A DNA stretch of 64,000 nt from Bdellovibrio bacteriovorus str. Tiberius (GCF_000317895.1 NC_019567.1:620001-684000), one strand, 5' to 3'; positions 40,316 through 50,565 are shown, numbered from the stretch's first letter. Translations and numbers: made by a program. Notes: generated from the sequence alone by a model not told the origin.

Positions 40316-40822
40316 ATGTTCAAACTCTCGCGTCGCATGCAGCTTATTTACGATCATCTTTTGCCCGGAAAGCCTGTCTGGGACTTCTGCTGCGACCACG
40401 GCTATATGGGTTTAAACGCCTATGAAAGCGGTTTGTTCACCGAGGTTCACTTTGTCGACCAGGTCCCGCACATCATCGAGCGTCTGGAGCAGCGCTTTCA
40501 GAATGAATACTTCCGCGACGATTCGGCCTGTCAGGCGTTTTTCCATCCGCGGCCGGGAGGACAGCTTGAACAGCCCGTTCAAGGCAGCGTGGTGATCGCC
40601 GGTGTCGGTGCACACACGATTCTGGAAATTGTTCGCTCTTTGACTGAAACGGGTGTTTTAAGTGCGGACCGATTGATACTGGGGCCACAACGTGACGAGG
40701 AAAAACTGTTTGTGTGGCTGCAAAATTTGGCGAATTTTTCGTACAAAAGTGATTCCGAAATCATTGCGATCGATGAAAGAGGTCGAAACCGTAAGTTGTT
40801 GATATTCGATAAAATTCTGTAA
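40316..40822 (+). CDS. TrmK-like SAM-dependent methyltransferase
   Basis: A 168-residue protein with LSRRMQLIYDHLLPGKPVWD and the motif I region WDFCCDHGYMGLNAYESG, similar to the DIGSDHAYLP segment of tRNA adenine-22 N1-methyltransferase (TrmK/YqfN), and VVIAGVGAHTILEIV in place of the GMGG segment. It is shorter than Bacillus TrmK (about 235) and lacks the C-terminal coiled coil, so the exact substrate is uncertain. The ATG at 40316 is used; TTG at 40307 is an alternative. Confidence 0.72.
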   Translation: MFKLSRRMQLIYDHLLPGKPVWDFCCDHGYMGLNAYESGLFTEVHFVDQVPHIIERLEQRFQNEYFRDDSACQAFFHPRPGGQLEQPVQGSVVIAGVGAHTILEIVRSLTETGVLSADRLILGPQRDEEKLFVWLQNLANFSYKSDSEIIAIDERGRNRKLLIFDKIL

Positions 40823-40925
40823 TGTTCGGCGAGTTTTTGACGCGCTCCGAATGGCTATATTAAATGTCTGTAAGACTGTGAACAAAATATTGATTATCAG
40901 GGGCCCTGCACATAATTGTGTCCTC

Positions 40926-41402
40926 ATGCAGGATGTAAATAAAAACTCAGATTTTAGACAATTTCTTGAAGATGAATTGGCTCGTCGTAGCCAAAACTAT
41001 CCCCGTTACTCTTTGCGTGCGTTCGCCCGTCACCTGGAAGTGGACTCGTCTTTCTTGTCCAAAATCCTAAACGGCAAACGTACCGTAACGATGAGAACAA
41101 TTCGTATGTTCGGGGAGCGTTTGAACCTTAACACGGATGAACTTCAGCGTTTTGGTGAAATCAGCCGCGAGAAAAAAATGAAGCGCAAGCTGGAGCGTCT
41201 ATTGGAGAAGATGCCTAGTGAAGAGCGCGAGCATTCCACGATCACTATCAATGTGGATGAAGCTCGTTTGGACGAGGCTAAAGAGAAAATCAAAGGCTTC
41301 CGTCGTGAACTGGCTCAGTTCCTTGATAATGGCGTGATTCAGGGCAAGACTTACCAGATTTCTGTTTCTTTGATTCCTGTTGCCAGCTACGCAGCTGAAT
41401 AA
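40926..41402 (+). CDS. Short TIGR02147-like protein lacking the middle domain
   Basis: A 158-residue protein. Residues about 5-70 are an HTH close to that of the regulator at 24989 (YSLRAFARHLEVDSSFLSKI and NGKRTVT). The last 45 residues match the family's C-terminal end (FRRELAQFL...TYQISVSLIPV). The 90 or so middle residues with the second winged helix are missing, so this is a compact version, not a truncated end. The start at 40926 is the Met nearest the HTH; earlier in-frame codons add an unlikely leader. It ends before a terminator. Confidence 0.75.
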   Translation: MQDVNKNSDFRQFLEDELARRSQNYPRYSLRAFARHLEVDSSFLSKILNGKRTVTMRTIRMFGERLNLNTDELQRFGEISREKKMKRKLERLLEKMPSEEREHSTITINVDEARLDEAKEKIKGFRRELAQFLDNGVIQGKTYQISVSLIPVASYAAE

Positions 41403-41433
41403 GCGCGCGTTTTAAATATCAACTCGACACTGA

Positions 41434-41464
41434 AAACCGAGGGAATCCCCCTCGGTTTTTTTAT
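41434..41464. terminator. Bidirectional intrinsic terminator
   Basis: AACCGAGGG and CCCTCGGTT pair across a short loop, flanked by A and T runs, between convergent genes. Confidence 0.9.
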
Positions 41465-44400
41465 TGAACATCGAAGATCGGGTTGGGCACCATCAGGCGC
41501 GGGTATGGCACGACGTTGTTTAAGCGGGTGTCGTACTTGAACACCAGGTTTCCGACGGCGAACAGGGCCCAAGGTGAAATCACCGAGCCCCGGAATTCGC
41601 CATAGTAACGGCTGTGCACGTTTTGCGCGTTGATGCGCACGTGATCAAAGATCGTTGAATGGCGGGTGGTGTTGACCGTGGCAGCGCCCACGCGATCAGG
41701 TTGTTCACCCCAGTATCCGGACCAAGCCCAGCTATGGGCGGCATAGTTCGACATCTGATAAGCACCGTTCACGCGGCACATGGTTTCGTAAGCAACCACC
41801 GGGTTCACCAGCGTGCCGCTGCGGTTGATGACCTTTTCATCCAGAACATGATCATAGTTTGAAACGACTCCGACCCAGTTGTTGAAAAGCTCTTTGGCGA
41901 AATTACATTTCCACGGGTCCACGGAGGCATCACAAGCCCCATAGTTTCCGTTCGAGATGTATTTGCCTTCCAAATAAAGCGCGTGTTCCGGGCGCAGTGG
42001 ACAGCGCATCCATTCCCAGGCGCCGGCATCGTTGTTGGATTTGATTGTCAGGGCACCTTCGGCAGCATCACGAAGACCTGCCGGGTTTGCGGCGTTCACA
42101 ATTTTTTGCGCATCTTCAAAGTTATTCAAAGAGCGGCGAATATAGCGGATGTCATACAAGCCCACACCCATGTGCAGATTGCGCGAACTGGTGATTTGCA
42201 GGGTCGGAGAGGCCGCGCCGCCTGTATATTGGATGGCCGTGCCGCGATTGGTTTCAATGAACACATTCCCCGCAACATAGATAGAACAGCCCACATCATC
42301 TGTTTGGATGTCGGGGTTGTTCAGGTACAGAGTTCCGCTGATAATAATGCTTCCGTGGCAGATGATGGTTCCGTTGTTGCGTACGAACTGACCATAACCA
42401 AAGTCATGAACCTGCAAACCGCTGAAGGCCGGTTTGGAATTCGGGCCTTTGTAGACGAAGGCTGTGGTGCCCGCCGACAGCGAGCTGTCCAGGGCCAGAA
42501 CTTCGGCATCGGAAGGCGCGCGGATGGTGATGGCGGTCTTCAGCTGCAAGCCGCCTTGAACTTTCGGGGCCACCAGCTGCGCAGCTTTAGCGACCGGTGT
42601 TGGATCCACCTGCATAAAGCCATCGCCATCCATCAGAATCGTGCCCTGACTGTCGGTGATCGGAGAATACTGGTTCCAGCTGTTTTGCAGGAAGGATCTT
42701 AAATTCACCGCGGCCGAGTTCGGATTCCCGGTGGTTTGTTTGATAAAGTTTTTGTCTGTCACAGTGATGTTCGGCATGTAGATGGAACCGGTCACCGAGA
42801 AATCAATCACCGAGTTGTCGTTGTGATACATGTGGGATCCGGCCAGATTGGCGACGCCCAGAATGTTGTTGGCATTGCCGTAATTGGCCTGGGCGATTCC
42901 AAAGTCCGTTACGATGTCAGCCTGGATGTTGGCGTGACACAGGATACACGAAAGCTGACGGCTGACGGCCAGGGCCGGGTACATGCTCATCACATAGTTA
43001 TCAACATGCAGACTGAACGATTCAGAGTCATTCCCGATGCCATCGTTTACTGTCAGAGTGATTGATGTGCCGTCCGTGGAGGAAGCGTGCGCGCTGCCCA
43101 TTTGCACGGATAAAGTGCCGGTGTTGCCGGAAAGGGAACAACTGGCGATATCCACATAGTAAGCATCAGCGGTAATTGCTGAGCAGGTTACTGTCTGCGG
43201 GTCCGGATAAGTGGCGTTACCGCCCGGGGACACCGTGAAACTTAAATCAAAGATCGAATTGGCAAAACATTTGTTGCCGCATTTTTCCAAAGCACTTCCG
43301 TTGGTGCCGGGCCAAGCGGTGATTTGCACAGGTTCATTCACAAAATTTACAGTGACGGCCACATCGGCTGTCACACTATGGGCGGTCGGCTGAACCCGGT
43401 CGGCAAATTGAACTTTGATATTGCAAGGGCCACCATGGTGATCCGCGCCGCTATAGCGGTTGAAATAGTGTGCCGCCGGGGCAAACGTCAAAGCCCCGTT
43501 GCTGGCGTTGATGGAAACGCTTCCGTGATCGGAACAGGCCGGCGCATCGGCAGCTGGCAGTGAATAACTACCAAGCCCTTCTTCATCAGAATCGACCACG
43601 GCGTCAGCAAGAATCACGGTGCTTGCGCTGTTGCGATTGAGGCTGGCGGTGGCAGGCATCGAAAGACTTGGCGTGGTCGTATCAAGTGTGATGGTGATCT
43701 GGTTACTGGAAGAAATATTTCCGGCTTCATCGCGGGCCCACATTATAAGTGTATGATCCCCGTCAGCACCGGTCAGGGGCACATTGTTGATACCAGCGGC
43801 ACAAGTCATCCAATTCGGGTTGTCCAGCGCCGGAGGTGCTGAACTGTCCTGTACGAAGATCACTTGATAGAAAGAATCCGGTGTTTGGTTGTCGTCATCG
43901 CACGAGATGACATCCACACCCACGGGATCATCCTGAACCGTCCCATGGGCCACGGCGATGGATGGCAGTGACGGTTCGGTGTGATCCAGAGTGTAAGCCA
44001 AAGGGAAGGGATAGCAATGGATGTTGCCAGCGGCGTCCCGGGCCTGAACACTCCACGCGTAAGCTCCTTCGCTGGTCAGGGCATTTCCAAGTGGGAACTC
44101 AAAATTTCCGGTGATGGCATCGGCCGTAGAATCAGCCAGTTTGTCGCCAGTACAGGCCAGTGAATTGTATAAAGTGACGATGGCTTTGGGTTCCGTCGTT
44201 CCGCCCACGGAGGGGATCGGGTTGGGGCTGACAGCGGCGGGCAGAATCGTAGCTGTGCCAATCGTAGGCAGAATGCTGTCATAGTAAACTTCGAACACTC
44301 CGGATTCAGTGTTGGTTTCACCGCGATTTCCGACGGCTGTGCCTTTCGGCAAATTTACACGCACTTCGCCTTGATTGGTTGGAATTAGTTGCACACGATA

Positions 44401-44664
44401 GGTGACCTTGTCCACCTGGACGATGGAACCCATGGTGGCATTTTCAAGAGTGAAGTTTTCAGGATAGAACTGATCAGGCGCGCGGTTGAAAACAATCAGG
44501 ACTTCGATCGGGTTTTTATTTGTGAAGTAAGAGGAATCACTTTCAGAAGCCAGATCGGCTTTCAGTTCGCCATTATGAACGCTGGCGCGAATACATCCCG
44601 TCAGTCCTAAAATAGACGCAAAAAGAAGAACAATGAATGTTTCCATAACGTGCCGTATATTCAT
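41461..44664 (-). CDS. Large lipoprotein with Ig-like repeats and a haem motif
   Basis: A 1067-residue protein with a lipoprotein signal (lipobox ILGLTGC). The N-terminal half is a row of Ig-like/cadherin-like beta domains (for example AYAWSVQARDAAGNIHCYPF and DHTLIMWARDEAGNISSSNQ). One c-type haem motif CILCH lies near residue 571. A later part (TIICHGSIIISGTLYLNNPD, SIYVAGNVFIETN) reads like a right-handed beta-solenoid. The start at 44664 has AAGGAA at good spacing. A cell-surface adhesin or matrix role is inferred. A sigma-28-like promoter (44687-44714) lies just upstream. Confidence 0.8.
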   Translation of the reverse strand: MNIRHVMETFIVLLFASILGLTGCIRASVHNGELKADLASESDSSYFTNKNPIEVLIVFNRAPDQFYPENFTLENATMGSIVQVDKVTYRVQLIPTNQGEVRVNLPKGTAVGNRGETNTESGVFEVYYDSILPTIGTATILPAAVSPNPIPSVGGTTEPKAIVTLYNSLACTGDKLADSTADAITGNFEFPLGNALTSEGAYAWSVQARDAAGNIHCYPFPLAYTLDHTEPSLPSIAVAHGTVQDDPVGVDVISCDDDNQTPDSFYQVIFVQDSSAPPALDNPNWMTCAAGINNVPLTGADGDHTLIMWARDEAGNISSSNQITITLDTTTPSLSMPATASLNRNSASTVILADAVVDSDEEGLGSYSLPAADAPACSDHGSVSINASNGALTFAPAAHYFNRYSGADHHGGPCNIKVQFADRVQPTAHSVTADVAVTVNFVNEPVQITAWPGTNGSALEKCGNKCFANSIFDLSFTVSPGGNATYPDPQTVTCSAITADAYYVDIASCSLSGNTGTLSVQMGSAHASSTDGTSITLTVNDGIGNDSESFSLHVDNYVMSMYPALAVSRQLSCILCHANIQADIVTDFGIAQANYGNANNILGVANLAGSHMYHNDNSVIDFSVTGSIYMPNITVTDKNFIKQTTGNPNSAAVNLRSFLQNSWNQYSPITDSQGTILMDGDGFMQVDPTPVAKAAQLVAPKVQGGLQLKTAITIRAPSDAEVLALDSSLSAGTTAFVYKGPNSKPAFSGLQVHDFGYGQFVRNNGTIICHGSIIISGTLYLNNPDIQTDDVGCSIYVAGNVFIETNRGTAIQYTGGAASPTLQITSSRNLHMGVGLYDIRYIRRSLNNFEDAQKIVNAANPAGLRDAAEGALTIKSNNDAGAWEWMRCPLRPEHALYLEGKYISNGNYGACDASVDPWKCNFAKELFNNWVGVVSNYDHVLDEKVINRSGTLVNPVVAYETMCRVNGAYQMSNYAAHSWAWSGYWGEQPDRVGAATVNTTRHSTIFDHVRINAQNVHSRYYGEFRGSVISPWALFAVGNLVFKYDTRLNNVVPYPRLMVPNPIFDVQ

Positions 44665-44686
44665 ATGTGCGTTCCTTACCCAGTAC

Positions 44687-44714
44687 ATATCGGCTTGTTT
44701 GTTCCCAATATTTA
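44687..44714 (-). promoter_or_regulatory. Sigma-28-like promoter, TAAA-N16-GCCGATAT
   Basis: On the minus strand a perfect TAAA (44714-44711) is followed after 16 nt by GCCGATAT (44694-44687), one mismatch from GCCGATAA. It would give a leader of about 15 nt carrying the AAGGAA ribosome binding site of the large lipoprotein gene. Confidence 0.5.
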
Positions 44715-44745
44715 TAGGTATTTGCGGAATGACATTCGCGTAATT

Positions 44746-44765
44746 GTCTCGTCTTAAATCGAGAC
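44746..44765. promoter_or_regulatory. Inverted repeat GTCTCG-N8-CGAGAC
   Basis: A 6-bp perfect inverted repeat with a wider spacer than the GTCTCA-N3-TGAGAC sites, in the divergent promoter region of the large lipoprotein and a solute-binding protein. The relation to those sites is uncertain. Confidence 0.4.
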
Positions 44766-44819
44766 CTCTTGTTCGGTCTTTGTTGTGGTAGAATGACAGT
44801 ACAGACCAAGGGGAATACT

Positions 44820-45602
44820 ATGCGTCTGCTCTGGATCGTATCGGCACTGCTTTGTTATTCCGTTATCACTTCCGCTGCGCAAGTGATCGAGATGGTTTCG
44901 CCTTACGACACTCCTCCTTTTGTAGTTGATCAAAAAAAAGAACAGGGTCTGGTCTATGATTTGGCATCACTTCTGACGGTGCGATCACAGGGGAAATATC
45001 AATTTAAAGTTGTGGTCGTGCCGCGTGCGCGGTTGCAGAAAATTCTTGAGCGTAGCGGGGTCTATGTCGTCCCGTTGGTGTCACCAAAGTGGTTCGGCGA
45101 TCAAAACGAAAAGAAATATCTTTGGACATCGGCTTTGATGGAAGATGAAAATCTGGTGCTTTCGCCTCGCAAGCGAGCTTTGGAGTATGAGAACTCTGCC
45201 TCGTTGCAGGGGAAAAAAACTTCGATTGTTCTGGGGCATGCTGTAGAACCTGTGCAGCAGCTGGAAAAAGCCGGAGTCGTCAAATCAGAATCCACGCAAT
45301 CCTTCAACAACAGTCTGCGCATGCTGGCACGGGGACGGATTGATTTCGTTATCATGGGCCGGATTGTGGCTGTGTATCTGATCCGGGATCTGGGGCTGGA
45401 AGATCAGATTCATATCTCGGACAAAACCATTGAACGCTTTGACAGAAAGATTCTGGTGTCACCGCAGTCGCAGAAAGATCTGCACAAGTGGCTGGAAGGT
45501 GAAATCCAGCGCCTGCGCCGATCCGGTCAGTGGAAGAAATACCTGCGGGCCGAGACACCCTTAAAGGACGTTGATTTCGTGGCTTACGCGCAACTCATTT
45601 GA
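44820..45602 (+). CDS. Periplasmic solute-binding protein, family 3-like
   Basis: A 260-residue exported protein with signal peptide (MRLLWIVSALLCYSVITSAA). The fold signature of PBPb proteins is visible: MVSPYDTPPFVVDQKKEQGL at the start, VVVPRARLQKILERSGVYVV, and LARGRIDFVIMGRIVAVYLI in the second lobe. It is a single-domain counterpart of the double protein at 23199-24653. No transporter gene is next to it, so it may act in sensing. CAAGGGG lies just upstream of the ATG. Its 3' end overlaps the convergent methyltransferase gene by 42 nt. Confidence 0.8.
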   Translation: MRLLWIVSALLCYSVITSAAQVIEMVSPYDTPPFVVDQKKEQGLVYDLASLLTVRSQGKYQFKVVVVPRARLQKILERSGVYVVPLVSPKWFGDQNEKKYLWTSALMEDENLVLSPRKRALEYENSASLQGKKTSIVLGHAVEPVQQLEKAGVVKSESTQSFNNSLRMLARGRIDFVIMGRIVAVYLIRDLGLEDQIHISDKTIERFDRKILVSPQSQKDLHKWLEGEIQRLRRSGQWKKYLRAETPLKDVDFVAYAQLI

Positions 45603-46577
45603 AACTTTTTGAATGTCATCAGGGATGTCGACCAGAACCCCGCGTGGGATTTCCTGTTCGATCTTGGTTTTATGAAGCCAGGCCAAAAATTCACGCTCTG
45701 AACCCCGGCAGATCATCTGGCGATCTTTGCCTTTTTCTTTCAAACGATCACCGACCACGCGCGCAGCCTTGATGACTTCAGGTTTGGTTTTTCTCATCAG
45801 CACATAGCTCATGGTCAGGGTGCGGTTTTTCATCGGAAGCTCGGCTTCTAATGAAGTGAACCACGCAGGCGCTTTAAAGTGAACGCGGTCATGGCACCAG
45901 TCGGTTTTAGACTGGGTTAAAAGGGGACAAGCCTGTTCATGCGTGCACGGGGCCCACACGTGATAGCCTTTTTCCAGAAGCCTCTGGCGCAGCTGTAAAA
46001 GCTTGCGGCCATCTTGCTGCGTGGAAGGTTCGACCAGCATCAGGGCTTCGCATTGATATGCCCAGTCCGGCAGATCGGTCAGTTCGGTCAATGAATACGA
46101 AAACAGCGCCAGGGTCTTGGCACCGTCTTTCAGGCGGGCACCGCTGAAGGTGCGCAGCCATTCCTGCGGTGGAAACTGCGGGAAGTGCTTTTCAATCAGG
46201 CTTTGTGGCTCGGCCGCACGTTCGATCAGCTGATAGCTGAACTTGTGCTTTTCATTCAGGGTCATTGATGCTGTCGCCAGACCCGCACCGAAATCAATCA
46301 CATGGGAAAGGCCGCTGAAGAATCCGCGCTTGTCGGCTTCTTCAATCAGTCCGGTCAGGCGGGTTGAATTCAGTGGCAGGTAATAACAAAGATAAGCCAC
46401 CTGCGCCCAGGATTCGTTCCACGGGGTGGGGCTGTCAGGTTTGGCGATAAAGAAGTCCGACAAAGCCAGCACACATTTGGCCAGGGCTTTGGAATCCTTC
46501 AACGACAACTTGTAAGTGGCTAGCGCACGGTTGATGGATTCTTCAAAAGAAGCGGGACAGGTGAATTCTCTTTGCAT
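45561..46577 (-). CDS. Rsm22-like rRNA methyltransferase
   Basis: A 338-residue protein of the Rsm22/METTL17 family: SHVIDFGAGLATASMTLNE is the SAM-binding region, and WAPCTHEQACPLLTQSKTDW with the following CHDRVHF carries the characteristic Cys/His set that binds an iron-sulfur cluster or metal in this family. Mitochondrial relatives act in small-subunit assembly; bacterial function is poorly known. It is downstream of the GT9 gene (9-nt gap) and probably in the same operon. Its last 42 nt overlap the convergent solute-binding protein gene. Confidence 0.82.
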   Translation of the reverse strand: MQREFTCPASFEESINRALATYKLSLKDSKALAKCVLALSDFFIAKPDSPTPWNESWAQVAYLCYYLPLNSTRLTGLIEEADKRGFFSGLSHVIDFGAGLATASMTLNEKHKFSYQLIERAAEPQSLIEKHFPQFPPQEWLRTFSGARLKDGAKTLALFSYSLTELTDLPDWAYQCEALMLVEPSTQQDGRKLLQLRQRLLEKGYHVWAPCTHEQACPLLTQSKTDWCHDRVHFKAPAWFTSLEAELPMKNRTLTMSYVLMRKTKPEVIKAARVVGDRLKEKGKDRQMICRGSEREFLAWLHKTKIEQEIPRGVLVDIPDDIQKVSNELRVSHEINVL

Positions 46578-46586
46578 GGGGGTATT

Positions 46587-47588
46587 CTAAAGGGAGGAAA
46601 GGGTCTGAAGCAAATCTTCGACCTTTATTTTTGCCATACAGTGAAATTCTTCACAGTGGGTGCCGTCGCAGACACTTCCATCGGCATTTTGAGTCGGGGC
46701 TTCGAAAATATGAACCTGAGGCCCACGGGCCGCCCAACGCAGGGGTTTTTGCACGCGCACATGCGGATAGATGCCCAGAACCTGAGTCCCCAGGGAAGCC
46801 GCCATGTGGGCCACACCTGTGCTTGGTACCACGACCGCTTTGGCGTTTTTAAGCACCGTGAATAGTTCGGTCGCGGTCAGCAGGCTTTGCAGGCTTAGGA
46901 CGTTTTTGTGGTCCTTGAAAGTCGCTTTGATTTCAGTCAGCCATTTTTCATCTGCCGGGGTGCCGGTCAGAACCACCTGGGTGGTTTCAGACACTTTTCT
47001 GATCAGTTCAATGTAATTGGCAATCGGCCAGTTCAGGGCGGACCCTGCCATACCGGGATGAACCACGACATAGTTTTTGGTTATAAGGCCGTGTTTGGAC
47101 AGAAGCTCCGGGTTTTCCGGGGCGGTCAGTTTCAAAACCGGGGTTTTAATGTTTTCGCTGATATGCAGGGCGTGTTTCAGGATATCCAGATTGTAATCAG
47201 CCTCGTGTTGAACCGCGAGACTGCGATGCTGGCGCAGGCCTTTATTCAAAAACAGAAAGCTGTGCCATTGCGAACGCACACCCGCGCGAACCGGCACACC
47301 TTCAGCCCACAGCGCATAGCTGACCCACCATGGGGCCTGCAGGCTGACGGCGACGTCAGGGCGGTATTCGCGTAAGAAGGCTCTTAGCTTGGGTAAGGAT
47401 TCCTTGGCGTCGTCTTTTTTCAGTTCCAGAAATTTTCTTTGAGGGTCGGCGTTTTCAGGGACGAATCCCAGGCCTTTGGCGATCACCCAGTGCTTATCCC
47501 AGCCTTCTAAAAAAGAAACCTGATCTACAGGCATGCTGCAGATCAGGTCACCGATTTTATCTAAGCGGATAAGAAGGATGCGCTTCAT
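46587..47588 (-). CDS. Glycosyltransferase family 9 (heptosyltransferase-like)
   Basis: A 333-residue protein of the ADP-heptose:LPS heptosyltransferase superfamily. It begins RILLIRLDKIGDLICSMPVD, the family N-terminal signature, and has YVVVHPGMAGSALNWPIANY and VVPSTGVAHMAASLGTQVLG in the donor-binding C-terminal half. It likely adds a sugar to the LPS core at the inner-membrane face; donor and acceptor are unknown. Its start overlaps the gcvP stop by one base (TAATG), so it is translated from the gcvP mRNA. No other LPS gene is nearby. Confidence 0.9.
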   Translation of the reverse strand: MKRILLIRLDKIGDLICSMPVDQVSFLEGWDKHWVIAKGLGFVPENADPQRKFLELKKDDAKESLPKLRAFLREYRPDVAVSLQAPWWVSYALWAEGVPVRAGVRSQWHSFLFLNKGLRQHRSLAVQHEADYNLDILKHALHISENIKTPVLKLTAPENPELLSKHGLITKNYVVVHPGMAGSALNWPIANYIELIRKVSETTQVVLTGTPADEKWLTEIKATFKDHKNVLSLQSLLTATELFTVLKNAKAVVVPSTGVAHMAASLGTQVLGIYPHVRVQKPLRWAARGPQVHIFEAPTQNADGSVCDGTHCEEFHCMAKIKVEDLLQTLSSL

Positions 47589-50464
47589 TACGCCTGATAG
47601 TCTTCAATCGAAGGGCAGGAGCAAATCAGGTTTCTGTCGCCGTAAGCGTTGTCGACACGGCCAACAACTGGCCAGAACTTGTTACCACGCAACCATTCAA
47701 CTGGGTACACAGCCTCTTCACGGCTGTACGGATGATTCCATTCAGGTTTCATCAGCATCTGCGCTGTGTGAGGAGCATTTTTAAGGGCGTTGTTTTCTTT
47801 GTCCATCTTGCCGGTTTCAACCGCAGTGATTTCCTTGCGGATGGTCACCATGGATTCAATGAAACGATCCAGTTCTTTTTTGGATTCAGATTCAGTTGGC
47901 TCGATCATCAGCGTGCCCGCTACCGGGAAGCTCATGGTCGGAGCATGGAAACCGAAGTCCATCAGACGTTTTGCAACGTCAGTCACGTCAACGCCAGAGG
48001 TTTTTTTGATTTCGCGAACGTCCACGATACACTCGTGCGCCACCAGACCGTTTTTACCTTTGTAAAGAACAGGGTAATGAGTTTCCAGTTTCTTCGCGAT
48101 GTAGTTCGCGCTCAGGATACTGACCAAAGTGGCTTTGCGCAGACCTTGAGAGCCCATCATGGTGATATAAGCCCAGGAGATCGGCAGGATGCTGGCGCTG
48201 CCCCAAGGAGCTGACGTCGTCGCAGAAATACCATTCGCAGGACCCGCTTCAGGCACCAAAGAATGCTTCGGCAGGAATTCCGCCAAATGCGCGCCCACAC
48301 CGATAGGACCCACGCCCGGACCGCCACCACCGTGAGGGATCGAGAAGGTCTTGTGCAGATTCATGTGGGAAACGTCCGGACCGAACACGCCTGGGCGGCA
48401 CATGCCAACCAAAGCATTCATGTTCGCGCCGTCCATGTAAACTTGACCGCCGTTGTCGTGGATGATCTTGCAGATTTCCACGATACCTTCCTCGAACACA
48501 CCGTGTGTGGAAGGGTAAGTGATCATCAACGCTGCCAGATTGTCTTTGTGTTGTTCAGCCTTGAGTTTAAGGTCTGCCACATCGACGTTACCCTGATCGT
48601 CACACGCCACAACCACAACCTGCATGTTCACCAGGGCTGCGGATGCTGGATTTGTTCCGTGCGCGGAAGATGGGATCAAGCAGATGTTGCGATGACCCTG
48701 ACCACGGGATTGGTGGTACTTGCGGATCACCAAAAGACCCGCGTATTCACCCTGAGAACCCGCATTCGGCTGCAAGCTGACTGCTGCAAAGCCGGTGATG
48801 TCGCAAAGCTTTTTCTCTAGGTCGTGGATCATTTCAATCAGGCCCACCGCTTGTGCGGTTGGTGCAAACGGGTGCAGCTTGCTGATTTCAGGCCATGAAA
48901 CCGGCACAAGCTCGGTTGTCGCATTCAGTTTCATCGTGCAAGAACCCAGCGGAATCATGGAATGAGTCAGCGTCAGATCCTTGTTTTGCAGATGGTGAAT
49001 GTAGCGAAGCATTTCGGTTTCGCTGTGGTGAGAATTAAACACCTGATGAGTCATGTAAGCCGTGGAGCGAGTCAAGGCTGCTGGCAAAGTCACATCTGCC
49101 AAAGACTCATCAACAGACAATGCTGTGAAGCCGGCTGCTTTGCCAAGGTTGAAGGCCGCCCAGATGTTTTCAACGTCTTCCAACGTTGTTGCTTCATTCA
49201 GCGAAACACCCAGCTTGCCGCCGCCGTAGTTGCGGAAGTTCATTTGCAGCTTTTCAGCCTGAGCAATGATCTCTGCCGCTTTGTCAGTTTTTACAGTCAC
49301 AGTGTCAAACACCGTTCCTGCACCGACTTCAAGGTTCAATTTCTTAAGACCCGCAGAAAGAATCGCCGTCAGGCGCTGAACGCGCAGAGCGATTTTCTTT
49401 AGTCCTGCAGGGCCATGGTAAACCGCGTACATGGAAGCCATGTTCGCCAGAAGCACCTGAGCCGTACAGATGTTGGAAGTCGCTTTTTCACGACGGATGT
49501 GTTGTTCACGAGTTTGCAAAGCCAGACGCAAAGCAGACTTGCCTTGAGAGTCCACGCTGACACCCACCAGACGGCCTGGCATCAAACGTTTGAAAGCATC
49601 TTTCGTTGCCAGGTAACCTGCGTGAGGACCACCGAAGCCCAGTGGTACACCAAAGCGCTGGGAATTACCCACCACCATGTCGGCACCCCATTCACCCGGA
49701 GGAGTCAGCAATGTCATCGCCAGAAGATCCGTGGAAGCTGTCACCAGCGCACCATGGTCTTTGTACTTTTTTGCGATGGCAGCATAGTCTTCAACCGTGC
49801 CGTTGGTGTTTGGATACTGGAAGAACACACCGAACACTGGTTTTGCAAAATCATATTTCGCCGGATCCATCACGATCATCTCAAAACCCAGAGGCTCTGC
49901 ACGAGTGCTGATAACCTCGATCACATGCGGGTGCATGTCCGGGGATACGACAAAGGCATTTGCTTTGTTTTTGCAAAGAGAGTGCGCCATGAACATGGCT
50001 TCAGCTGCGGCCGTGCCTTCATCAAGCAAAGAGGCGTTGGCGATTTCCATGCCGTTCAGATCCGCGATCATCGTTTGGAAGTTCAACAGCGCTTCCAGAC
50101 GACCTTGGGAAATTTCCGGCTGATATGGAGTGTAGGCTGTGTACCACACTGGATTTTCAAAGATGTTTCTTTGAATCACAGTCGGAGTGATGGTGTCGTG
50201 GTAACCCATGCCGATATAGTTTTTGTAAACTTTGTTTTTGGAAACCATCTGTTTTAGATGATTCAAAAGCCCGTGCTCAGAAATGCCGGTGCCCACATCT
50301 GCGTAAGTGTGGTTCGTGCGGATTTGTGCCGGGATAACTTTGTCAGCCATTTGATCCAGGGAATTGAAACCCAGAGTTTTCAGCATCTCGTGGATGTCTG
50401 AGTCAGTCGGACCAATGTGACGGGGGATAAACTCATTCGTAGGAGAAAGATCAGCGATTTTCAT
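47588..50464 (-). CDS. gcvP: Glycine dehydrogenase (decarboxylating), P protein
   Basis: A 958-residue pyridoxal-phosphate enzyme that decarboxylates glycine and passes the aminomethyl group to GcvH. It is the single-chain (alpha2) form: the N-terminal half starts [19 protein letters not shown], and the C-terminal half holds the PLP Lys in [20 protein letters not shown] near residue 704. Full length, with no interruption. It is not next to gcvT-gcvH, from which it is separated by about 7.3 kb, and is followed by a one-base overlap with the GT9 gene. Confidence 0.97.
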   Translation of the reverse strand: MKIADLSPTNEFIPRHIGPTDSDIHEMLKTLGFNSLDQMADKVIPAQIRTNHTYADVGTGISEHGLLNHLKQMVSKNKVYKNYIGMGYHDTITPTVIQRNIFENPVWYTAYTPYQPEISQGRLEALLNFQTMIADLNGMEIANASLLDEGTAAAEAMFMAHSLCKNKANAFVVSPDMHPHVIEVISTRAEPLGFEMIVMDPAKYDFAKPVFGVFFQYPNTNGTVEDYAAIAKKYKDHGALVTASTDLLAMTLLTPPGEWGADMVVGNSQRFGVPLGFGGPHAGYLATKDAFKRLMPGRLVGVSVDSQGKSALRLALQTREQHIRREKATSNICTAQVLLANMASMYAVYHGPAGLKKIALRVQRLTAILSAGLKKLNLEVGAGTVFDTVTVKTDKAAEIIAQAEKLQMNFRNYGGGKLGVSLNEATTLEDVENIWAAFNLGKAAGFTALSVDESLADVTLPAALTRSTAYMTHQVFNSHHSETEMLRYIHHLQNKDLTLTHSMIPLGSCTMKLNATTELVPVSWPEISKLHPFAPTAQAVGLIEMIHDLEKKLCDITGFAAVSLQPNAGSQGEYAGLLVIRKYHQSRGQGHRNICLIPSSAHGTNPASAALVNMQVVVVACDDQGNVDVADLKLKAEQHKDNLAALMITYPSTHGVFEEGIVEICKIIHDNGGQVYMDGANMNALVGMCRPGVFGPDVSHMNLHKTFSIPHGGGGPGVGPIGVGAHLAEFLPKHSLVPEAGPANGISATTSAPWGSASILPISWAYITMMGSQGLRKATLVSILSANYIAKKLETHYPVLYKGKNGLVAHECIVDVREIKKTSGVDVTDVAKRLMDFGFHAPTMSFPVAGTLMIEPTESESKKELDRFIESMVTIRKEITAVETGKMDKENNALKNAPHTAQMLMKPEWNHPYSREEAVYPVEWLRGNKFWPVVGRVDNAYGDRNLICSCPSIEDYQA

Positions 50465-50565
50465 TCACACCTCTATAAACGCCCCGAGACTAACATAACC
50501 ACCCTCAAGGATGAAAGTTCTGCAACGAGAGCGCTTGAGCTAATGCGAGGCGAAATGGGTATAGA

